This document shows positions 54,676-64,000 of a stretch of DNA of 64,000 bases, one piece after another. Position numbers and translations under genes: made by a program. Numbering within the stretch: the stretch's first letter is position 1; every line of letters starts with the position of its first letter. The DNA comes from Bradyrhizobium diazoefficiens (GTDB taxonomy: Bacteria > Pseudomonadota > Alphaproteobacteria > Rhizobiales > Xanthobacteraceae). The stretch spans positions 1,302,001 to 1,366,000 of the forward strand of contig NZ_CP067041.1 in assembly GCF_016599855.1 (NCBI RefSeq), in the 5' to 3' direction. Below the pieces are notes generated by a model, which saw nothing but the letters and a program-made list of their open reading frames with translations, was not told the DNA's origin and made no database searches.

Positions 54676-55308
54676 ATGACTATGAGTGGGGACGGGTCTA
54701 CGGAATCGGCCAGTAGAGCGCCTGAAACGAGCGTATCGAGTGAAGACGCTTTGAGCGCTGACCCTTCGACTAACCGCGATTCACCTGCACAGGCGCGTCA
54801 AGCGTTTTTCGTGGTCCCGGTGAGGACACGTCCGCAGCACAGTCCAGCCGATCCTCACCCTATAGAGCGCATGGCGCAGTTTCATCGCTGCAATTCGAGC
54901 GTCCGGCAGCTCAAGCAGAGGATTGGGCTCCAAATCGAAGAGATCAGGAGCCTGATTGACGATGGCAAGAACGTACGCCAGGCCACCGAACTGCTGAATG
55001 AGCTCACAATCGAGCTGATAGCCGCAGCGCTCGCTCTCTGGGCAAAACGCGACGAGCGACCCGGCGGCGAGGTCATAGATAGGGGAGATGGGCCAGTCAC
55101 ACAGGACTACCGCAGCCTATGCGATCCGGAACAGCTGTCGGTCCTGGGACGAATTTATGATCATGCAGTTGCAGCATTGCCGGAAGAGATGCGAACGCAT
55201 CGTAACCGAAAGCAGATCGCCAAACTCATTCTAGGACGAGCAATCATAGCTGAGTTCGAGCTGGGCTTACTCATCAGGTTTGTCGTCGCTGTCGCCTCTG
55301 CCGTTTGA
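54676..55308 (+). CDS. Unknown protein behind a nod box
   Basis: 210 residues from ATG 54676 (GAGGC upstream; GTG 54661 also in frame). The first 80 residues are polar and Ser/Glu/Pro-rich; the rest is helical: HRCNSSVRQLKQRIGLQIEE, IRSLIDDGKNVRQATELLNE, LTIELIAAALALWAKRDERP, ending in IAEFELGLLIRFVVAVASAV. No signal peptide or catalytic motif. The strong nod box upstream predicts flavonoid/NodD induction. It could be an effector-like or regulatory protein; I do not recognise the family. Confidence 0.65.
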   Translation: MTMSGDGSTESASRAPETSVSSEDALSADPSTNRDSPAQARQAFFVVPVRTRPQHSPADPHPIERMAQFHRCNSSVRQLKQRIGLQIEEIRSLIDDGKNVRQATELLNELTIELIAAALALWAKRDERPGGEVIDRGDGPVTQDYRSLCDPEQLSVLGRIYDHAVAALPEEMRTHRNRKQIAKLILGRAIIAEFELGLLIRFVVAVASAV

Positions 55309-55476
55309 TCAAGTATTGTCTCGTCCCCTTGGGTTGGATCGAAGTCGGTTTGATTGTTTTAGAAGATGACAAATGTACGAACGCGCAAATGCTGCCGACA
55401 GAACACTTGCGTAAGGGAAGTCTTAATCGAGGTTCGATACGACCACTTTCGTTTGATTTAACCGGCAGTTTGAAAC

Positions 55477-56868
55477 ATGTGGCACACTCGGATATCAAGT
55501 CTCGCGCTCGCATTGTCCGTCCCCGCAGCGACAGTCGCGGCTAATGCAGACGTCCTATCACTTCACTTCTGGGGCGGACTCGTACTTGGCGGATTTATGC
55601 TGGTCCTTTTTGTCCTGACGTCGAAGAGAGGGCAGAAGGCATCAGCAGTGACCTTAGACGAAGCGATGGCCATCAAGGCTTTCGAGTCGATCAAGGACGG
55701 TATCACCGTCTATGATGCTGACAAATGCGTGCTCGGCAACGACGCTGCAGCTCACATGCTCGGGCTTTCCAGTGGAGAAGAGCTGAAAGGGTTGAGTATC
55801 GCCTCGCTCTCGCTGGATCCTCAACCGAACGGCAAGACTGTTGCGCAGATGTTCGAGCAGACCAACGAGGCAGTGACCCGGTCAGGCCACGTCGCGATCG
55901 AATGGTGGCTTCGGCGCAAAGACCAGTCCTCCATTCCGGTCAGGATAAGTCTTGTTGTTTCGGAATTCAGCGGCCGTCCGGTCGTGGTGTGTGTTTGGCA
56001 GGATATAACCGACCTGGTTCGCATGCGAGAAGAGCGGCTAAGTCTTGCGACAAGATTTGATAGCGACGTGTCGCGGGTCGTCGATGTTGTGGTGAGCTCA
56101 ATGCAGGACATGCAAGCGGCCGCATCGGAAATTACAGCTTCAACGGACGATGTCTGTCTTCGCACCGAAGCCATGACCGAAATGGTGAAAAAGACCGAAG
56201 GAAACTCGACCGCGGTTTCTTCGGCCGCTCAGGAGTTCTCGGCGTCGATTTCGGAAATCAGCCGGCAAGTTTCGACGGCAGCGAGCATTTCGCAGGTTGC
56301 GCGCGACAAGACCGGGCACGCTGAGACCACATTAGGCGAGCTCGTCGCTTCGGTGACGAAGATCAGCAGCGTCGTCCAAATGATCGAGAGCATAGCCTCG
56401 CAAACCAATTTGCTGGCGCTCAACGCAACCATCGAGGCAGCACGCGCCGGCGAAGCGGGGCGAGGCTTTGCAGTGGTGGCGGGTGAAGTGAAGAATCTTG
56501 CCGCGCAGGCAGCAAAGGCGACGAGCGAAGTTGATGCTCAAATTGTTGCCATTCAACAAAGGACGGAACTTGCGACTGCGGCGATGAGTGACATCGCCGG
56601 CATAATCGACAAGTTGCAGGAGATATCCAGCAGCATATCGGCGGCGATAGAGGAGCAGTCGATCGTGACGAACGACATCTCAAGAAGCATTACCAACATC
56701 AGCGCTGATATGCGCGACGCGTCCCGCGATATTGACCAACTCAACGATGCGTCGCGTGCCTCTGGCTCATCGGCGGGCCAGGCCGTCGGGAAGATCAAGA
56801 ATTTGAGCGGCAATGTCGCTTCGTTGCAGGGGCAGGTCAGCGAGTTCTTGATCAAGATCAGGGCGTAA
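55477..56868 (+). CDS. Chemoreceptor-like protein with PAS domain
   Basis: 463 residues: a short N-terminal hydrophobic hairpin (about 1-47, including [20 protein letters not shown]), a PAS domain at about 65-185 ([37 protein letters not shown]), and a methyl-accepting signalling domain with hairpin tip [17 protein letters not shown] from residue 309, then [12 protein letters not shown]. No HAMP domain between. It may follow the unknown nod-box gene in the same transcript (169 bases apart). Ligand unknown; PAS suggests redox, heme or small-molecule sensing inside the cell. Confidence 0.9.
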   Translation: MWHTRISSLALALSVPAATVAANADVLSLHFWGGLVLGGFMLVLFVLTSKRGQKASAVTLDEAMAIKAFESIKDGITVYDADKCVLGNDAAAHMLGLSSGEELKGLSIASLSLDPQPNGKTVAQMFEQTNEAVTRSGHVAIEWWLRRKDQSSIPVRISLVVSEFSGRPVVVCVWQDITDLVRMREERLSLATRFDSDVSRVVDVVVSSMQDMQAAASEITASTDDVCLRTEAMTEMVKKTEGNSTAVSSAAQEFSASISEISRQVSTAASISQVARDKTGHAETTLGELVASVTKISSVVQMIESIASQTNLLALNATIEAARAGEAGRGFAVVAGEVKNLAAQAAKATSEVDAQIVAIQQRTELATAAMSDIAGIIDKLQEISSSISAAIEEQSIVTNDISRSITNISADMRDASRDIDQLNDASRASGSSAGQAVGKIKNLSGNVASLQGQVSEFLIKIRA

Positions 56869-57129
56869 TACGGCGCGCTCAGTTCAAGTGCAGGTCAAGC
56901 AACCAGCTCATCACGAAATCTGCTAAGTGTGACGTCGGTCGCCAGGCGCAACTTTATGGCTCGGATCGATGGCGCCTGTTGGTTTAGACAGAGTTGCGGT
57001 CGAGCGATGCTGTTGCAAGCACGTAAGCTGGCAGCCAGCGAGCGGTACGGAGCTTGATGGTCTCGTTCTGAGGCACGACCGGTTGGAGAACTTGCTTTGC
57101 AGTTTGCGATGACCGGGATGGCGTGGCGA

Positions 57130-57315
57130 TCACGCGGCCGTCCGCATCCACGCCAATACATCGGCTTCACGCGAGTGCCAGTCGTCCATGCTGATGTCAC
57201 TCGCGATCCGAGTTCCGTAGTTGTGCGGCTCTAGCGGTCTGGCGAATTCAGTGCCTTCGTCATCCACCAAGGCGGGTCCGAGAAACTGGAGGCAGGAAAA
57301 ATACCGCCTCGACAT
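57130..57315 (-). CDS. Small DUF6894-like protein
   Basis: 61 residues from ATG 57315 with GGGAGGCG upstream: SRRYFSCLQFLGPALVDDEG, TEFARPLEPHNYGTRIASDI, then SMDDWHSREADVLAWM. The aromatic start followed by DDEGTEF is the pattern of the small DUF6894 proteins common in rhizobia; this one lacks the usual Asp-Gly turn and may be decayed. Confidence 0.45.
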   Translation of the reverse strand: MSRRYFSCLQFLGPALVDDEGTEFARPLEPHNYGTRIASDISMDDWHSREADVLAWMRTAA

Positions 57316-57657
57316 GGATCGCCTCCCGCGCGGGCACGGCATTCTGGATACTAAGCGACCTGCTGCCCTGAACCACCCGGCTTTAAGTTAGGGCTTCTGG
57401 TCTCCAGGGAGAAAGACGATGCGTAAAGGCAGTTCCCGGAAGAGCAGCTCATCAAGCTCTTGAACGAAGACGGCGCCGGTCGGCTACGCCAATCGATCAA
57501 CCCGCTTGATCCTTGCTGCGGCGGTAAGTGGATCTTCCAGAAGGGCCGGAAAGAGGAAAGAAGAATCGGGCAGGCGAGAAGGAATGATGCCCCGGGGGCG
57601 TCAAAGGTGATTGACCAGCGATGGTCAAGAAACGATGGAAGTCTTGCTTCCAAGTTT
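57316..57657 (+). other. Stretch with no supported gene
   Basis: About 340 bases. A plus frame (57460-57771) and a minus frame (57351-57686) overlap each other here; neither has a recognised domain. Confidence 0.4.
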
Positions 57658-58351
57658 CTACCTATGGCGGGACGAATGCGCGCCATTCAATTCAAGAGAG
57701 TAGCCGATGCTGCGCCGGACCTGATCCGTAGCATCGCGGCGGACCGCCTCAAATGTCCGCGCAAACGATAGATTGTCGCCTCAAGCGCATTGGTCGAGAC
57801 CTCATTTTCGAACGAATAAATGCTATCCTCCAGTGAGGCGCGCGGCACCGTGCGCCCTGCATGGCTGAGCAGATGCTCAAGAAGGCACAGTTCACGACGC
57901 GCGATGCCGAGCGGCCGCCCATCAACCCAGGCTTGCCGGGCAATCGGATCGAATTCGATGTTCCCAAATACGATGAGTGGGGCCGTCATTTGCTTTGATC
58001 GCCGTAGAATCGCTCGCATCCGGGCGATGAGTTCAACGGTAGACAGGGGCTTGGCAGGAAATCGTCCGCCCCACCATTGAAGCTTGCAATCCGGCGATCG
58101 AGATCGTTGAGGCCGCTTGTCACCATCGCGGGCATCGATTTGCCGCTCCGCCTCAACTGCTTCAGCCAGTCCAAGCCGTCTCCATCCGGCAGAGCCAATT
58201 CGAGAAGAAGGATATCATAGCGTGCGCAATCAAGAGCTGCCGCCGCTTCGTCCAGAGTGCGCGTCACATCGACGGCGAAACCACAATCCACGAGTGCTCC
58301 TTGCACGGCACGCGCAAAGGCGGTTTGATGATCAACCAGTAGCGTTCGCAT
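57658..58351 (-). pseudogene. Frameshifted OmpR-family response regulator
   Basis: The receiver (MRTLLVDHQTAFARAVQGAL, FNGGADDFLP) and the winged-helix output domain (IARRELCLLEHLLSHAGRTV, NALEATIYRLRGHLRR) are both present but in different frames. Near 58045 one base is missing: restoring it would read FLAKPLSTVELIARMRAILR. A second shift near 57705 puts VRRSIGYSLELNGA out of frame. The position of the phospho-acceptor reads LLLELALPDGDG, with Glu where Asp is expected. Its sensor kinase is not found. Confidence 0.8.
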
Positions 58352-59580
58352 TTCATCTTCTCTCGTCAATCGACGACGGGATGATTGAGCGGTTCATCGT
58401 CCACCGTGAGGCCACGTGGGTCTTGTAAAGCTCTCCTTCGACGTAAACCGCCGGAAGCTGGCATTGGCGCGGAGCACCAGTCGTCAACGACCAATTTATC
58501 CGATCCGTCCATCGGCCTACCTGTAACTTCGGCCGTCCGCTGTGGATCGCATGCGTTCTCGGCAACGCTTGCGGTGATCCTGGCAGGGTGGCTCCGAATC
58601 AGTGAAGGGACCAACGGCCCTAACAACACCCTCCCGCATTCGCCCGCCATACGCTCCCGACGAGACAATCTACGCTTGTCCGAAAACACATCCCGCACCC
58701 TGGCAATTCCCAAAACCGAGTCACGTACGCTCTCGACGCTGCAGTCTGTCGAGAGGCAGTGAACCTTGGCCGGTCCATCCCGGCATTGCGCCCATTACGC
58801 ATGCGGTGCGAGCACGCCTAGCCTGCATTCACCTTGCATAACGAATACCGGCGGCGCCTCGGATGTGGAACTCGATTTCAGATCGTTCTCCCATCCGCCA
58901 GCGGCGAGGCGAAGATGGCCATCCCTGCTCTCCAAGTGACGGTCTTTCTCCTCGGGCAAATCGGGCGGCGATGGTTCTCCGCCTGGCTGTTCGGCCATCT
59001 CGACGACGTGCTGCCGCGAGGCGCGTGAGCAGGTTGCGAGCCAACCTCAAGAGCTTGAGACATTCGCAATTCTTGTTAGCTGTCGGGATGTTTTGGCGCG
59101 ACCGAAGAGTCGCGCGGCCGTGTCGGAAAACCTACAATCTGACGCTACGTACGATTCAAGTCCGTCGCCGGCCCAGGTTCAGCAATTTCCTAACATTCAC
59201 AGGGTCGCTTAAGCAGCGAGAACAAGACGGTGGCGGGCGCAAGGCGTCGCGCGTCGGCAGAATTGGCCTGGAGCGCCCAGAGTCGCCACTGCGTCGGTTA
59301 TCCGGATAACAGGCCTCGAGGTCGAGGCTGCGCTCCAGCAGGAGCAAATCAAAGAAGCGGTAGAGATGCCTCGTTAGGGACGGAGCTTCCGGAGGGTCGG
59401 AGCGTGCTGCCATTCGAGATCAAGCCCGTGCCGGGCGATCAAGTGGTGCCAGCAAACTCATCGATTGAACTTTGGGGTGTTTGCCCGACGAGCTTGAGGA
59501 TCGGGTCCGCGGCCAGCGCGCGACACACAGCTTCATCAAGCTGAACACGCTACGCCGGCCATTGCCCTGGCAAGCAGCGG
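58352..59580 (+). other. Gene-poor stretch between the broken regulator and the RTX gene
   Basis: About 1.2 kb with only unsupported open frames on both strands. GCGTRFQIVLPSASGEA near 58860-58910 (plus) resembles the very end of a histidine-kinase ATPase domain and could be a trace of a lost kinase, but nothing upstream supports it. Confidence 0.4.
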
Positions 59581-59614
59581 AAAACGAAAGCGCCCGCCCG
59601 AACAGGGCGGGCGC
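59581..59614 (-). terminator. Terminator of the RTX gene
   Basis: On the minus strand: a perfect ten-base stem (GCGCCCGCCC and complement, 59590-59614) around a five-base loop, then TTTCGTTTT. It lies 20 bases after the RTX stop. Confidence 0.85.
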
Positions 59615-59634
59615 GGTTCGGCATCGGTTGCGGG

Positions 59635-60438
59635 TCAGTGGAATGTGAAGTCCGATGCGCTCAGGCCCAAGCTGGCCAGGCCGTCCACGCTGTGCACATT
59701 GCTCAGGTGGGCGAACTCGTCCACGTGGTTCGCGGAGGTGACGTAGGCCAGATTCGCAGTCATGCTGTTGTACCCAAAGTAGGCGATAATGTCGCCGGGG
59801 GCCGCGGAAATGGCGCTGGCTGCGTCAGCGCCGTTGGAGAAACCCCGATCGGTGATCACCACGACATGTTCCCCGTGAGCACCTGAGGCCGGGCCACTGT
59901 AGAAGGTGTCCACCTGATTGCCAGACTGCTGGCTGACGTGATTGAGGAAGTTCGCGTTGAGCCCGTCGCTGCCAAAGCCGACCGCGTCGAACGTGAAGGT
60001 GTCCTGTGCCGGGTCGAAATCCACGATCGTGGTGTGGTCGGGGGCCGGCCCGTACTGTTGGTCGAATCCGGGGTGCGGGTCGTGGAACTGGAACGCAAAG
60101 GTGTCGTTGCCGGTGCCTCCCGTCAGGGAATCCCTGCCGTCACCGGCGAAGAGGACGTCGTCGCCGGCGCCGCCGTAGAGTTTATCATTGCCCTCATTGA
60201 CGATTCGCGGTTTGTCGGGGCCGTTGTCGCCATAGAGGAAGTCGTTACCCTCGTCGCCGAAGACGTTGTCGTTGCCCTGGCCGCCGAACACTCGGTCATT
60301 GCCCTCGCCGGCCGAGATGACGTCGTTTCCGGCACGACCGTCGATCCAGTCGTCGCCCTTGGGGTCGATGATGATATCGTTACCGTCGCCGCCAAAGAGA
60401 CTATTGCTGCCCGGACCGCCAATAAGTGGTTTGTCCAT
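59635..60438 (-). CDS. Secreted RTX calcium-binding repeat protein (NodO-like)
   Basis: 267 residues. The N-terminal 110 residues hold about eight glycine/aspartate nonapeptide repeats (GGDGNDIII, GGQGNDNVFG, GGAGDDVLF, GGTGNDTFAF) that bind calcium outside the cell; the rest is a beta-rich domain ending in SASDFTFH, the sort of uncleaved C-terminal signal used by type I secretion. No N-terminal signal peptide, as expected. AAGGAG precedes the ATG. A nod-box-like site on its own strand lies 64 bases upstream. NodO of Rhizobium leguminosarum is a nod-regulated RTX protein that forms pores in plant membranes; that role is inferred here. The secretion genes are not in the window. Confidence 0.85.
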   Translation of the reverse strand: MDKPLIGGPGSNSLFGGDGNDIIIDPKGDDWIDGRAGNDVISAGEGNDRVFGGQGNDNVFGDEGNDFLYGDNGPDKPRIVNEGNDKLYGGAGDDVLFAGDGRDSLTGGTGNDTFAFQFHDPHPGFDQQYGPAPDHTTIVDFDPAQDTFTFDAVGFGSDGLNANFLNHVSQQSGNQVDTFYSGPASGAHGEHVVVITDRGFSNGADAASAISAAPGDIIAYFGYNSMTANLAYVTSANHVDEFAHLSNVHSVDGLASLGLSASDFTFH

Positions 60439-60501
60439 CGCGAATACTCCTTGTTAGACAGCCCCCACCATGCCACCTGGCTCGTTCATATTGCTCATCG
60501 G

Positions 60502-60550
60502 CCGATTAGAACAATTCATTGTTCGGATAGAACGCATCGACCTGGCGGAT
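60502..60550 (-). promoter_or_regulatory. nod-box-like site 3 upstream of the RTX gene
   Basis: Read on the minus strand: ATCC, then TCGATG, then ATCCGAACAAT, ATTGTTCTAATC, with the same spacing as the nod-box consensus. Weaker than boxes 1 and 2 in the centre (GAATTG in place of CGATTT). Confidence 0.6.
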
Positions 60551-60718
60551 ACATCCAGGCGCGCTTCTCTGGCCTAGCAGCTCAGCGCATCGGCTGGTGC
60601 GACCGGTCTGAGCTGGTGCCCGCCGGGCTATGATGCAGTCGTCAGCCGGCGCGCCAAGCCCACCCAAGGCTAACGCTTTGCAGTCGAATAGCCGCGGTGC
60701 ATGACACGCGCTGGTCCT

Positions 60719-60734
60719 TGTTTTCTATCGAACA
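60719..60734. promoter_or_regulatory. NifA upstream activator site 1 of nifD
   Basis: TGT, ten bases, ACA (60719-60734), the NifA binding pattern, about 120 bases before the -24 element. Confidence 0.65.
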
Positions 60735-60769
60735 GGCGCAAACGACGCCGTCTATGGGGAAGCTCCCGA

Positions 60770-60785
60770 TGTCGGGTTTGAAACA
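60770..60785. promoter_or_regulatory. NifA upstream activator site 2 of nifD
   Basis: TGTCGGGTTTGAAACA (60770-60785), again TGT-N10-ACA, 70 bases before the -24 element. Paired sites are usual at nifD of Bradyrhizobium. Confidence 0.75.
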
Positions 60786-60854
60786 CAGTCCGGCCGGGCT
60801 TGCCGACAAAGCTATGTGCTTCCAATTCCGCTGGTTTTTGCGCTTGCGCGCGGC

Positions 60855-60871
60855 TGGCACAGTCGTTGCTA
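60855..60871 (+). promoter_or_regulatory. Sigma-54 promoter of nifDK
   Basis: TGGCACAGTCGTTGCTA: the -24 GG and -12 GC dinucleotides have the exact ten-base spacing. It ends about 47 bases before the nifD start and defines nifD as the first gene of its operon. Confidence 0.92.
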
Positions 60872-60917
60872 AACTCTTCGCCGAGCACCGTCGCGCTAAC
60901 TCTCAAAGGATATCAGC

Positions 60918-62417
60918 ATGAGCTTGGCTAGGACCGAAAGCATCGAGGAGATCAAGACCCGCAATAAGGACCTCATCCAGGAGGTGCTGACGGTCTATCC
61001 CGAGAAGACTGCAAAACGGCGCGCCAAGCACCTGAACGTTCACGAGGCAGGGAAGGCGGATTGCGGCGTTAAGTCAAATCTCAAATCCATCCCCGGCGTG
61101 ATGACGATCCGCGGCTGCGCCTATGCAGGCTCCAAGGGCGTGGTCTGGGGGCCGATCAAGGACATGATCCATATCAGCCATGGTCCGGTGGGGTGTGGCC
61201 AGTACTCCTGGGGATCGCGGCGCAACTATTACGCCGGCACGACCGGTATCGATACGTTCGTGACCTTGCAGTTCACGTCCGACTTCCAGGAAAAGGATAT
61301 CGTGTTCGGCGGTGACAAGAAGCTCGTTAAACTCATCGACGAGCTGCAGGAGTTGTTCCCGCTCAACAACGGCATCACCATCCAGTCGGAATGCCCGATT
61401 GGCCTGATCGGCGACGATATCGAGGCGGTATCCAAGGCCAAGTCGAAGGAATATGGCGGCAAGACGATCGTCCCGGTTCGCTGCGAAGGCTTCCGCGGCG
61501 TCTCGCAGTCGCTCGGGCACCATATCGCCAACGATGCCGTGCGTGATTGGGTCTTCGACAGGCTCACGCCCGAGAAGTCCCGCTTCGAGTCGACGCCCTA
61601 CGACGTTGCGATCATCGGAGACTATAATATCGGCGGTGATGCCTGGTCGTCTCGAATCCTGCTGGAGGAAATGGGCCTGCGCGTCATCGCCCAGTGGTCC
61701 GGAGACGGGTCGCTGGCCGAGCTCGAGGCCACGCCCAAGGCGAAGCTCAACATACTGCATTGCTACCGCTCGATGAACTACATCTCCCGTCACATGGAGG
61801 AGAAGTTCGGCATTCCGTGGTGCGAATACAACTTCTTCGGTCCGTCAAAAATCGCGGAATCACTGCGCAAGATAGCGGGCTATTTCGACGACAGCATCAA
61901 GGAAGGAGCCGAGCGGGTGATTGCGAAATACCAGCCGCTTGTCGATGCGGTGGTCGCAAAATACCGCCCCCGCCTGGAAGGCAAGACCGTGATGCTGTTC
62001 GTTGGCGGATTGCGTCCACGCCATGTGATCGGCGCCTACGAGGATCTCGGCATGGAAGTCGTCGGCACCGGCTATGAGTTCGGCCACAACGATGACTATC
62101 AGCGCACCGCCCAGCATTACGTCAAGGACGGCACGCTCATCTACGATGATGTCAATGGCTATGAGTTCGAGCGCTTCGTTGAGAAGATGCAGCCAGACCT
62201 GGTCGGCTCGGGCATCAAGGAAAAATATGTGTTCCAGAAGATGGGGGTGCCGTTCCGGCAGATGCACTCCTGGGACTATTCGGGTCCGTACCACGGTTAT
62301 GACGGCTTTCCGATCTTCGCGCGCGACATGGACATGGCTATCAACTCGCCCGTGTGGAGGAAGACCAAGGCGCCCTGGAAGGCGGCCCTCGAACCGAGGC
62401 TCATGGCTGCGGAATAG
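60918..62417 (+). CDS. nifD: Nitrogenase molybdenum-iron protein alpha chain
   Basis: Carries FeMo-cofactor and half of the P-cluster. 499 residues. P-cluster cysteines Cys67 (RGCAYAG), Cys93 ([11 protein letters not shown]) and Cys159 ([10 protein letters not shown]); cofactor ligands Cys282 (HCYRSMNYI) and His450 ([13 protein letters not shown]). AAGGA lies before the ATG. No nifH precedes it, in contrast to nifHDK operons of Sinorhizobium and Mesorhizobium, which points to Bradyrhizobium. Induced at low oxygen by NifA through the sites just upstream. Confidence 0.97.
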   Translation: MSLARTESIEEIKTRNKDLIQEVLTVYPEKTAKRRAKHLNVHEAGKADCGVKSNLKSIPGVMTIRGCAYAGSKGVVWGPIKDMIHISHGPVGCGQYSWGSRRNYYAGTTGIDTFVTLQFTSDFQEKDIVFGGDKKLVKLIDELQELFPLNNGITIQSECPIGLIGDDIEAVSKAKSKEYGGKTIVPVRCEGFRGVSQSLGHHIANDAVRDWVFDRLTPEKSRFESTPYDVAIIGDYNIGGDAWSSRILLEEMGLRVIAQWSGDGSLAELEATPKAKLNILHCYRSMNYISRHMEEKFGIPWCEYNFFGPSKIAESLRKIAGYFDDSIKEGAERVIAKYQPLVDAVVAKYRPRLEGKTVMLFVGGLRPRHVIGAYEDLGMEVVGTGYEFGHNDDYQRTAQHYVKDGTLIYDDVNGYEFERFVEKMQPDLVGSGIKEKYVFQKMGVPFRQMHSWDYSGPYHGYDGFPIFARDMDMAINSPVWRKTKAPWKAALEPRLMAAE

Positions 62418-62486
62418 GCGGCCTCCGCTTCTCTTCAGAGACGTCGAGCCGACATAGACCACGATTTTCAAGAGGATTCCCACGAA

Positions 62487-64000
62487 ATGGCGCAGAATGC
62501 AGAACACGTGCTCGATCATGTCGAGCTGTTCCGCGGTCCGGAATACCAGCAAATGCTGGCCAACAAGAAAAAGATGTTCGAGAACGCTCGAGATCCCGCG
62601 GAGGTCGAACGCATCAGGGAATGGTCGAAGACGCCCGAATATCGCGAAAAGAACTTTGCGCGGGAGGCTCTGACGATAAACCCGGCCAAGGCTTGCCAGC
62701 CGCTCGGTGCGGTCTTCGCCTCAGTTGGATTCGAGGGCACACTGCCCTTCGTGCACGGCTCCCAGGGCTGCGTCGCCTATTATCGTAGCCATCTGTCGCG
62801 GCACTTCAAGGAGCCGAGTTCCTGCGTCTCCTCTTCGATGACGGAAGATGCTGCAGTTTTCGGCGGCCTGAACAACATGACCGATGGGCTCGCCAACAGC
62901 TATAACATGTACAAGCCCAAGATGATCGCGGTCTCCACGACCTGCATGGCGGAGGTGATCGGGGATGACCTCAACGCGTTTATCAAAACCTCAAAGGAGA
63001 AAGGATCGGTCCCGCAGGATTTCGATGTGCCGTTCGCGCACACGCCAGCCTTCGTCGGCAGCCACATCACGGGCTATGACAATGCGCTGAAGGGTATCCT
63101 TGAGCACTTCTGGGACGGAAAAGCCGGGACAGCACCGAAGCTCGAGCGCGCCCCCAACGAGAAGATCAACTTTATCGGTGGCTTTGACGGCTACACTGTT
63201 GGCAACACCCGTGAAATCAAGCGCATCTTTGATTTGATGGATGTCCAGTACACCATCCTCGCGGACAATTCCGATGTGTTCGATACGCCGACCGACGGCG
63301 AGTTCAGGATGTATGACGGCGGCACCACGTTGGAAGACGCCGCGAACGCGGTTCACGCCAAGGCGACGATATCTGCGCAGCAATGGTGCACGGAAAAGAC
63401 GCTTGCGTTCATCGCCGGCCATGGCCAGGAGGTCCTTGCGTTCAACCATCCGGTCGGCGTCTCCGCGACCGACGACCTCCTCATGGCGCTAGCGCGCATC
63501 ACCGGCAAGGAAATCCCCGAGGCGCTGGCGCGAGAGCGCGGCCGCCTGGTCGACGCGATGGCCGATTCCAGCGCGCATATCCATGGCAAGAAATTCGCGA
63601 TCTACGGCGATCCAGACCTTTGTTATGGGCTAGCTGCCTTCCTGCTCGAACTGGGCGCCGAACCGATCCATGTGCTGTCCACGAACGGTAACAAGGCCTG
63701 GCACGATAAAATGCAGGCGTTGTTTGCGAGCTCGCCGTTTGGGCAGAACTGCCATGCCTATCCAGGGCGAGACCTCTGGCACATGCGCTCGCTGCTGTTC
63801 ACGGAGCCCGTCGACTTCCTGATCGGCAACACGCATGGCAAATATCTGGAGCGCGATACCGGCACCCCGCTGATCCGCATCGGTTTCCCCATTTTTGATC
63901 GGCATCACCATCACCGCTCTCCGCTGTGGGGCTATCAAGGCGGCATGAACGTTTTGGTGAAGATCCTCGACAAGATCTTTGACGAGATCGACAGGAAGAC
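62487..64000 (+). CDS. nifK: Nitrogenase molybdenum-iron protein beta chain, 3' end missing
   Basis: Forms the alpha2-beta2 tetramer with NifD and holds the other P-cluster ligands. 504 codons are seen to the window edge, so only the last few residues are cut off. P-cluster cysteines in [28 protein letters not shown] and [13 protein letters not shown]; the P-cluster serine region is also present. AGAGG lies upstream of ATG 62487, 70 bases after nifD. nifE, nifN and nifX would be expected next. Confidence 0.97.
   Translation, partial: MAQNAEHVLDHVELFRGPEYQQMLANKKKMFENARDPAEVERIREWSKTPEYREKNFAREALTINPAKACQPLGAVFASVGFEGTLPFVHGSQGCVAYYRSHLSRHFKEPSSCVSSSMTEDAAVFGGLNNMTDGLANSYNMYKPKMIAVSTTCMAEVIGDDLNAFIKTSKEKGSVPQDFDVPFAHTPAFVGSHITGYDNALKGILEHFWDGKAGTAPKLERAPNEKINFIGGFDGYTVGNTREIKRIFDLMDVQYTILADNSDVFDTPTDGEFRMYDGGTTLEDAANAVHAKATISAQQWCTEKTLAFIAGHGQEVLAFNHPVGVSATDDLLMALARITGKEIPEALARERGRLVDAMADSSAHIHGKKFAIYGDPDLCYGLAAFLLELGAEPIHVLSTNGNKAWHDKMQALFASSPFGQNCHAYPGRDLWHMRSLLFTEPVDFLIGNTHGKYLERDTGTPLIRIGFPIFDRHHHHRSPLWGYQGGMNVLVKILDKIFDEIDRK

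Noticed and set aside
58834..59028. Histidine kinase end (GCGTRFQIVLPSASGEA)
   Set aside because: The motif resembles a kinase C-terminus but no N-, G1- or H-box is found upstream in any frame.
1..64000. CRISPR arrays, tRNA or rRNA genes, attachment sites
   Set aside because: No regularly spaced repeats, no cloverleaf-like sequence and no rRNA sequence were seen; the ends of the island are not in this window.

Overview
This 64 kb window is rhizobial accessory DNA, most likely part of a Bradyrhizobium-type symbiosis island. Nitrogenase genes (nifD, partial nifK), Nod-factor sulfation genes (nodPQ), nod boxes, two type III effector genes behind tts boxes, and a Trb-type conjugation module with its own quorum-sensing genes lie together. 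The nifD promoter (sigma-54 site plus two NifA sites) stands alone with no nifH in front of it, and the NifD sequence is of the Bradyrhizobium kind rather than the Mesorhizobium kind. The genus is an inference; no chromosomal marker is present.

Layout. 1-19.6 kb: conjugation module traF(partial)-slt-rlxS-traG-copG-trbBCDEJKLFGI-DUF2274, mostly joined by 1-4 base stop/start overlaps. It is interrupted between rlxS and traG by about 3.7 kb carrying an IpaH/NopM-like ubiquitin-ligase effector and a decayed second piece of rlxS. 19.6-24.4 kb: minus-strand lysR and a LuxI-type acyl-homoserine-lactone synthase, a small unknown gene, a nopP-like effector behind a tts box, and a LuxR-type regulator. 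24.8-30.8 kb: alanine dehydrogenase with a strong terminator, then a visibly more AT-rich three-gene cassette (GHKL kinase-like protein, lone receiver, receiver fused to a nucleoside phosphorylase-like domain) that matches the architecture of the Detocs anti-phage defence system. 30.9-31.4 kb: remains of an IS3-family transposase and of an SRAP peptidase gene.

31.6-44.4 kb is a vitamin block: pabA/pabB (folate precursor), a Dabb protein, two small zinc-finger-like proteins, an NTF2-like protein, the GntR regulator BioR with its operators, and a mixed biotin/pantothenate run bioB-panD-bioF-bioD-(duplicated junction)-bioA-panB-panC. 45.2-60.4 kb holds two chemoreceptors, nodQ and nodP, three nod boxes, an unknown gene behind one of them, a decayed response regulator, a secreted RTX repeat protein behind another nod box, and long gene-poor stretches with relics. 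From 60.7 kb to the end lies the NifA/sigma-54 controlled nifDK operon.

Together the genes serve island transfer (tra/trb, quorum sensing), host signalling (nodPQ, nod-box genes, effectors, chemoreceptors), nutrition in the rhizosphere (biotin, pantothenate, pABA, alanine), phage defence (Detocs-like) and nitrogen fixation. The number of truncated, duplicated and frameshifted genes shows repeated rearrangement.
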